Shown here: positions 14,449-17,381 of the stretch, in pieces
How the letters are laid out: the number at the start of each line of letters is the position of its first letter
Position numbering within the stretch: position 1 is the first letter of the stretch
Assembly (NCBI GenBank): GCA_039923155.1
Contig: JBDTDI010000165.1
Coordinates: forward strand, 1 to 17,381
DNA from: Rhodococcus_D sp039923155
GTDB lineage: Bacteria; Actinomycetota; Actinomycetes; Mycobacteriales; Mycobacteriaceae
Reading direction: 5' to 3'
DNA: 17,381 nt
Made by a program: the position numbers and the translations under genes
Notes under the pieces: model-generated
Database searches by the model: none
Told to the model about the DNA's origin: nothing
Seen by the model: only the letters and a program-made list of their open reading frames with translations

Positions 14449-15220
14449 GGGCCCCTCGACGCTGCGCATCGGACTCCTGCTGCCCGACGTGATGGGCACC
14501 TACGGTGACGGGGGCAACGCTCTGGTCCTGCGGGGCCGCGCCCGGCTGCGTGGCCTGGACGCGGAGATCGTGCCGATCACCCTCGACACCGACGTCCCCG
14601 CCAGCTGCGACGTCTACACCCTCGGCGGCGGCGAGGACGTGGCCCAGACCCTGGCCACCCGACACCTCGCACGGCACCGCGGGCTGCACGCCGCGGTTGA
14701 CCGCAGCGTGCCGGTGCTCGCCGTCTGCGCTGGACTGCAGGTGCTGGGCCACACCTACACCGGGTCCGACGGCACCACGGTGGAGGGACTCGGCCTGCTC
14801 GACGTCACCACCACACCACGGCTCACCCGGGCGATCGGTGAGCTGCTGGTCGAGCCGACCGCCGAAGGGCTCACCGAGCGGCTGACCGGCTTCGAGAACC
14901 ACCGCGGCGCAACCACGTTGGGCACCGACGCCCGCCCGCTGGGGCGGGTGCTGCACGGAGTGGGCAACGGCACCGGCGACGGACGGGAGGGCATGGTCCA
15001 CGGCAGCATCATCGCGACGTACCTGCACGGTCCGGTGCTGGCCCGCAACCCCCAGCTCGCCGACCTGCTGCTGTCGCGAGCGATGGGGCTTACCGACCCG
15101 TCCCAGCTGAGCCCGCTGAACCTCGAGTCCGTCGCCCTGCTGCGTCGGGAGCGGTTGGCGCACAAGCCGTCCCATGCTCCACGGCGGCGATGGTGGTCCA
15201 GGCTGAACCGCCAGGCCTGA
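14441..15220 (+). CDS. gatD: Lipid II isoglutaminyl synthase, glutamine amidotransferase subunit GatD
   Basis: This 259-residue class I-type glutamine amidotransferase (CobB/CobQ-like) releases ammonia from glutamine and passes it to MurT. The nucleophile is Cys96 in VLAVCAGLQVLG and the catalytic His is His196 in IIATYLHGPVLARNP. The N-terminal RIGLLLPDVMGTYGDGGNALVL is diagnostic for GatD, and TGFENHRGATTL carries the conserved Asn-His-Arg block. No third acidic residue is needed in GatD because MurT supplies it. ATG 14441 lies inside the end of murT (8-base overlap), so the subunits are translationally coupled in fixed ratio. A basic tail (HAPRRRWWSRLNR) extends the C-terminus. Confidence 0.96.
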   Translation: MSEGPSTLRIGLLLPDVMGTYGDGGNALVLRGRARLRGLDAEIVPITLDTDVPASCDVYTLGGGEDVAQTLATRHLARHRGLHAAVDRSVPVLAVCAGLQVLGHTYTGSDGTTVEGLGLLDVTTTPRLTRAIGELLVEPTAEGLTERLTGFENHRGATTLGTDARPLGRVLHGVGNGTGDGREGMVHGSIIATYLHGPVLARNPQLADLLLSRAMGLTDPSQLSPLNLESVALLRRERLAHKPSHAPRRRWWSRLNRQA

Positions 15221-15261
15221 GCGGCGCGGACAGGCGCCTCGGTCGCGCAGGCCCCCTCCGC

Positions 15262-15285
15262 CCCGTGTCCCGGAACCACACCGGG
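15262..15285. terminator. Imperfect hairpin between gatD and the convergent ferredoxin-like gene
   Basis: CCCGTGT (15262-15268) pairs with ACAC-C-GGG (15278-15285) with one bulged C and a 9-base loop. It sits in the 107-base convergent gap and could terminate both directions. There is no T-tract. Confidence 0.3.
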
Positions 15286-15327
15286 TCCCCTCCTGGCTCG
15301 ACACCCGCCCCAGGGGCAGATGGCCTA

Positions 15328-15738
15328 TCAGTCGCTCAGGGTCAGTCCGGGTCCGTCATCCGGTCCTCGACCAGCCTGGAGACGGCGAGGGGCCGTCTGC
15401 GGTGCGGGGATCTGGTGCAGGCTCAGGGTCGGGGGGATCTCGGCAAGTCCGGGGCCACCGTCGGCGACCCACTGGGCGATGTCGGCCAGCGCAGCGGAAC
15501 CGTGGGTCAGACCGAGCCACACCGGACGAGCCCCCGCGCAGCGCCCGGCTGGAGACGGGTTGACCACGATCACGTCGGACTCGGCGCAGGGACCCAAGCA
15601 GTCACTGACCCGCACCCGAGCGCGCTCTCCCGCCGCCCGCCGCAGGCGGGCCAGCGCGCCGACCGGGTCGATCCCGCGGTGACGACCCGCTGTGCCGCAG
15701 CAGCACCCACGACACACCGTCAGGGTGGGTGCGCTCAC
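15328..15738 (-). CDS. Small (2Fe-2S) ferredoxin-like, Cys-rich protein
   Basis: This 136-residue protein looks like a thioredoxin-fold [2Fe-2S] ferredoxin. Cys9 and Cys12-14 (VCRGCCCG) near the N-terminus and Cys47/Cys51 (SDCLGPCAESDVIVV) give the two cluster-binding sites; Cys67 is extra. The pattern resembles the COG3411/DUF1636 group of small metal-binding ferredoxin-like proteins, some of which sit in B12-regulated gene sets. That link is from memory and would need a search. The C-terminal 35 residues (after about 100) are Pro/Arg/Gly-rich and of no recognisable fold. GTG 15738 overlaps the stop of a 13-codon ORF that itself begins in the NiCoT stop, so it should be in the NiCoT transcript and under the riboswitch. 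A role in reducing cobalt or in handling it for cobalamin synthesis is inference. Confidence 0.75.
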   Translation of the reverse strand: MSAPTLTVCRGCCCGTAGRHRGIDPVGALARLRRAAGERARVRVSDCLGPCAESDVIVVNPSPAGRCAGARPVWLGLTHGSAALADIAQWVADGGPGLAEIPPTLSLHQIPAPQTAPRRLQAGRGPDDGPGLTLSD

Positions 15739-15776
15739 GAGCTCACCCCGTCCGGGCGCAGCACCGGGTGGTCCAT
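15735..15776 (-). CDS. Possible 13-residue coupling ORF between the NiCoT and ferredoxin-like genes
   Basis: ATG at 15776 shares a base with the NiCoT stop (TGATG). It encodes MDHPVLRPDGVSS, and its TGA (15735-15737) overlaps the GTG of the ferredoxin-like gene (GTGA). Both junctions are re-initiation arrangements. It may only be a coupling device or chance. Confidence 0.25.
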   Translation of the reverse strand: MDHPVLRPDGVSS

Positions 15777-16894
15777 CAGGTTGTCTCGATCGTCTCGACC
15801 CGCTCGGGCGATTCAGGCAGAGCCCAGCGCTGCTCGACGTGGCCGAGCTTCCAGAAGGCGACGGCCGCGGCCCACACCACGACGAACAGACCGACCACGA
15901 TGAACCCGACGTTGCCCAGGTCGATCGAGGCGATGGCGTCGCTGAGCGGGTCGTTCAGCGCAAGCTTGTCGTGCAGCACACCGACGATCTCGATCCCGCC
16001 GATGATCAGGGCGACCGCGACCGACAGGCCGGTGATGGTGAGGTTGTAGTAGATCTTGCGGATGGGGTTCGCAAATGCCCACCGGTAGGCGACGTTCATG
16101 AACGCCCCGTCGAGGGTGTCGAACAGCGTCATGCCCGCCGTGAACAGCAGCGGCAGCACCATCACCGCGTACCACGGCAGGCCGCTGGCCGCGCCCGCGC
16201 CGGCGAGCACCAGCAAGGTCACCTCGGTGGCGGTGTCGAACCCGAGGCCGAACAGCAGCCCTACCGGGTACATCTGGGCGGGGTGGCGGATGGCCTTCAT
16301 CAGGGGCCGCAGGATCCGGGTGATGAGGCCGCGGTTGTCCATCGCGTGCTCGAGCGCGGCGTGGTCGAAGCCTTCGGTGCGCGCACGGCGGTACACCCGG
16401 ACGATACCGAGCATCGACGCCAGGTTGAGCAGCCCGATGGCCAGCAGGAACACCCCCGAGACGGAGGTGCCGATCAGCCCGAGGGTCTGGTGGGTGTTGG
16501 AGCTGTCGTTGGTGAGGGTGCCGACAACCTTGGCCCCGAAGGCCACGAGGCCCGCCAGGGCCACCACGATCGTGGAGTGCCCGAGGGCGAACCAGAATCC
16601 GACCGACACCGGTTTCTCGCCGTCCGCCAGCAGCTTGCGGGTGGTGTTGTCGATGGCGGCGATGTGGTCGACGTCGAAGGCGTGACGCACGCCGAGGGTG
16701 AACGCGGTGACGCCCAGACCGATGCCGAAGACCTTGCCCCCCAGGGTGAGGTTCTGGGGCACGACAAGACCGACCAGCACCAACCAGGCGACGACGTTCA
16801 TCACCAGCACCACACCGAGCACGACGGCGATGTTGCGCCACTCCGGGCGGCTCAGACGCGCGGACGGGTCCGTGGAGACAGCAACCAGCGACAA
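15776..16894 (-). CDS. Nickel/cobalt permease, NiCoT (HoxN/NixA) family
   Basis: This 372-residue secondary transporter imports Co2+ and/or Ni2+ through the cytoplasmic membrane. The family signature in helix II is RHAFDVDHIAAIDN (70-83), with the HX4DH metal-binding pattern (His71, Asp76, His77). The other NiCoT motifs are FALGHSTIV (102-110), LGFDTATEV (217-225) and GMTLFDTLDGAFMNVAYRWA (254-273). Eight or so hydrophobic segments fit the family topology, with a larger charged loop (about 165-208). The start is TTG at 16894: GGAAGAGGAA lies 6-15 bases upstream and no ATG or GTG fits as well. The upstream cobalamin riboswitch points to cobalt as the regulated substrate. A candidate ArsR-type metal sensor is encoded further upstream on the same strand. 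Confidence 0.93.
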   Translation of the reverse strand: MSLVAVSTDPSARLSRPEWRNIAVVLGVVLVMNVVAWLVLVGLVVPQNLTLGGKVFGIGLGVTAFTLGVRHAFDVDHIAAIDNTTRKLLADGEKPVSVGFWFALGHSTIVVALAGLVAFGAKVVGTLTNDSSNTHQTLGLIGTSVSGVFLLAIGLLNLASMLGIVRVYRRARTEGFDHAALEHAMDNRGLITRILRPLMKAIRHPAQMYPVGLLFGLGFDTATEVTLLVLAGAGAASGLPWYAVMVLPLLFTAGMTLFDTLDGAFMNVAYRWAFANPIRKIYYNLTITGLSVAVALIIGGIEIVGVLHDKLALNDPLSDAIASIDLGNVGFIVVGLFVVVWAAAVAFWKLGHVEQRWALPESPERVETIETT

Positions 16895-16910
16895 AGGGAT
16901 TCCTCTTCCA

Positions 16911-16936
16911 GCACCTCGTGGACGGATCGAGCGTGC
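16911..16936 (-). promoter_or_regulatory. Candidate expression-platform hairpin of the riboswitch
   Basis: GCAC-G-CTCG and CGAGGTGC (minus strand) pair over 8 bp with one bulged G and a 9-base loop. The 5' arm overlaps the last two bases of the riboswitch closing stem, so the two may exclude each other. It lies just before the NiCoT ribosome binding site. Confidence 0.3.
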
Positions 16937-17100
16937 CCCAGCCGGTCTCCTGGCTCGCAGACGTCGGAGGATTGCTCCGCCGCCCGGACCGCCTTCCCAG
17001 GTGCTGGTGCACCCAGTGGCGAGATGGTCCGAGCTCGTCTGCTCACAGTGGCGAGGGCCGCTCCGGCGTCACACCGGATTCCCGAACACCGGGGCGTGGC
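16930..17100 (-). ncRNA. Cobalamin (AdoCbl-type) riboswitch
   Basis: On the minus strand the leader contains the B12-riboswitch core blocks in order: GGGAATCCGGTG, then GCCGGAGCGGCCC, CGCCACTGT, GCCACTGG, CTGGGAAGGCG and the B12 box GAGCCAGGAGACCGGC (plus-strand 16941-16956). The closing stem is GCCCCGGT near 17090-17097 with ACCGGCTGGGGC at the 3' end. It lies between a good promoter and the NiCoT start. In this class, bound coenzyme B12 normally turns expression off. No T-tract follows, so control of translation initiation is more likely than transcription termination. Confidence 0.95.
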
Positions 17101-17101
17101 G

Positions 17102-17131
17102 AACTTAGCGCTGATCCGCGTTCGCCCGCAA
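17102..17131 (-). promoter_or_regulatory. Promoter of the riboswitch/NiCoT transcript
   Basis: Minus-strand TTGCGG (17126-17131) and TAAGTT (17102-17107) with an 18-base spacer form the best sigma-A-like promoter in the window. The predicted start, near 17095, lies at the 5' end of the riboswitch closing stem. Confidence 0.65.
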
Positions 17132-17132
17132 G

Positions 17133-17150
17133 CCTGAGCGGTCGTTCAGG
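17133..17150 (-). terminator. Hairpin after the ArsR-type regulator gene
   Basis: CCTGA and TCAGG form a 5-bp stem with an 8-base loop between the regulator stop (17192) and the NiCoT promoter. It could be a weak terminator or part of an operator. Confidence 0.3.
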
Positions 17151-17191
17151 TTTCAGCGACGACGCCGGCGGTCGGGCAGGTTCACGCAGGG

Positions 17192-17381
17192 TCAGACGTG
17201 TGCGGTGTGCGGGGTCCGCTCGGAGGTCGCCCCCATGGCGTGCAGCAGCTCGTCCAGACCCGGGTCGACCAGCCGGTACAGGGCGCGGCGGGACTCCCGG
17301 CGCACGGTGACCGCACCCTCGGCCCGCAGCAGGCGCAGTGCGTGGCTGGTGGCGCTCTCGCTCATCTGCGCCGCCGCGGCC
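17192..17381 (-). CDS. ArsR/SmtB-family transcriptional regulator (partial, N-terminus outside window)
   Basis: The last 63 codons of a winged-helix regulator are seen. AAAQMSESATSHALRLLRAEG is the recognition-helix region (SxSxTSHALRLLRAEG), and AVTVRRESRRALYRLVDPGL is the beta-hairpin wing and start of the last helix. The tail GATSERTPHTAHV contains two His, with another in the helix (LLHAMG). In NmtR and KmtR, Ni/Co sensors of this family, C-terminal His residues bind metal, so a Ni/Co sensor is a reasonable guess next to a NiCoT gene. The metal-site residues of the missing N-terminal half cannot be judged. It is transcribed in the same direction as NiCoT, which has its own promoter 61 bases after this stop. 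Confidence 0.85.
   Translation of the reverse strand, partial: AAAAQMSESATSHALRLLRAEGAVTVRRESRRALYRLVDPGLDELLHAMGATSERTPHTAHV

Noticed and set aside
12319..14499. Long minus-strand open frame running from the methyltransferase through the complement of murT
   Set aside because: Only the part from 13116 down has protein-family motifs. The upstream part is low-complexity Gly/His/Val-rich sequence antisense to murT, a usual artefact of high-GC codon bias.
16895..17131. Riboswitch of another class or simple terminator-antiterminator leader
   Set aside because: The ordered core blocks and the B12 box are specific to cobalamin riboswitches.
15692..17137. 481-codon plus-strand open frame opposite NiCoT and the riboswitch
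   Set aside because: It is Asp/Gln/His/Arg-rich with no motifs, and both the NiCoT family motifs and the riboswitch are on the minus strand.

Overview
The window is about 17.4 kb of very GC-rich, densely packed actinobacterial chromosome. Placement in Actinomycetota rests on the codon use, GTG and TTG starts, many leaderless promoters, the MurT-GatD pair, a bacterial FAR-type two-domain reductase, and the oligoribonuclease/tRNA-His neighbourhood also known from mycobacteria. A mycolata or Pseudonocardiales-like organism is plausible, but the genus cannot be read from the sequence. No mobile element, CRISPR array or prophage is visible; this is ordinary core and semi-core chromosome with some unusual details.

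Layout: (1) 1-1692, the 3' part of a class I PHA synthase (phaC) followed by a PhaZ-like depolymerase. (2) 1798-2862, an exported protein with three cell-wall-binding (CWB2) repeats. (3) 2897-5813, a PaaG-like crotonase and a 687-residue two-domain acyl-CoA reductase (fatty alcohol formation). (4) 5901-8769, an overlapping three-gene operon: LolA/RseB-like anchored protein, ABC ATPase, ABC-2 permease. (5) On the minus strand, a secreted or anchored lipase (to 8780) and a HerA-like DUF853 ATPase (9680-11203), with a 32-bp tandem repeat at their junction. (6) 11247-12199, oligoribonuclease, then two tandem tRNA-His(GTG) genes, the second with C instead of U at position 33. (7) 12319-15220, a SAM methyltransferase divergent from the murT-gatD operon (lipid II amidation). 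(8) On the minus strand, an ArsR-type regulator (partial, right edge), then a promoter, a cobalamin riboswitch, a NiCoT cobalt/nickel permease and a small Cys-rich ferredoxin-like protein.

How the genes fit together: the first 6 kb is lipid and storage-carbon metabolism (PHA synthesis and breakdown, CoA-thioester chemistry, fatty alcohol formation). The 5.9-8.8 kb operon looks like a dedicated export unit with its own extracytoplasmic partner. murT-gatD is peptidoglycan maturation. The right-hand block is metal homeostasis: B12 excess should shut off NiCoT and the downstream ferredoxin-like gene, which points to cobalt for cobalamin synthesis rather than nickel as the main physiological substrate. 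The items most worth a second look are the C33 tRNA-His copy, the MurT that lacks the zinc-ribbon cysteines, the riboswitch-controlled NiCoT/ferredoxin pair with a 13-codon ORF bridging the two genes, and the 32-bp repeat with hairpin potential.
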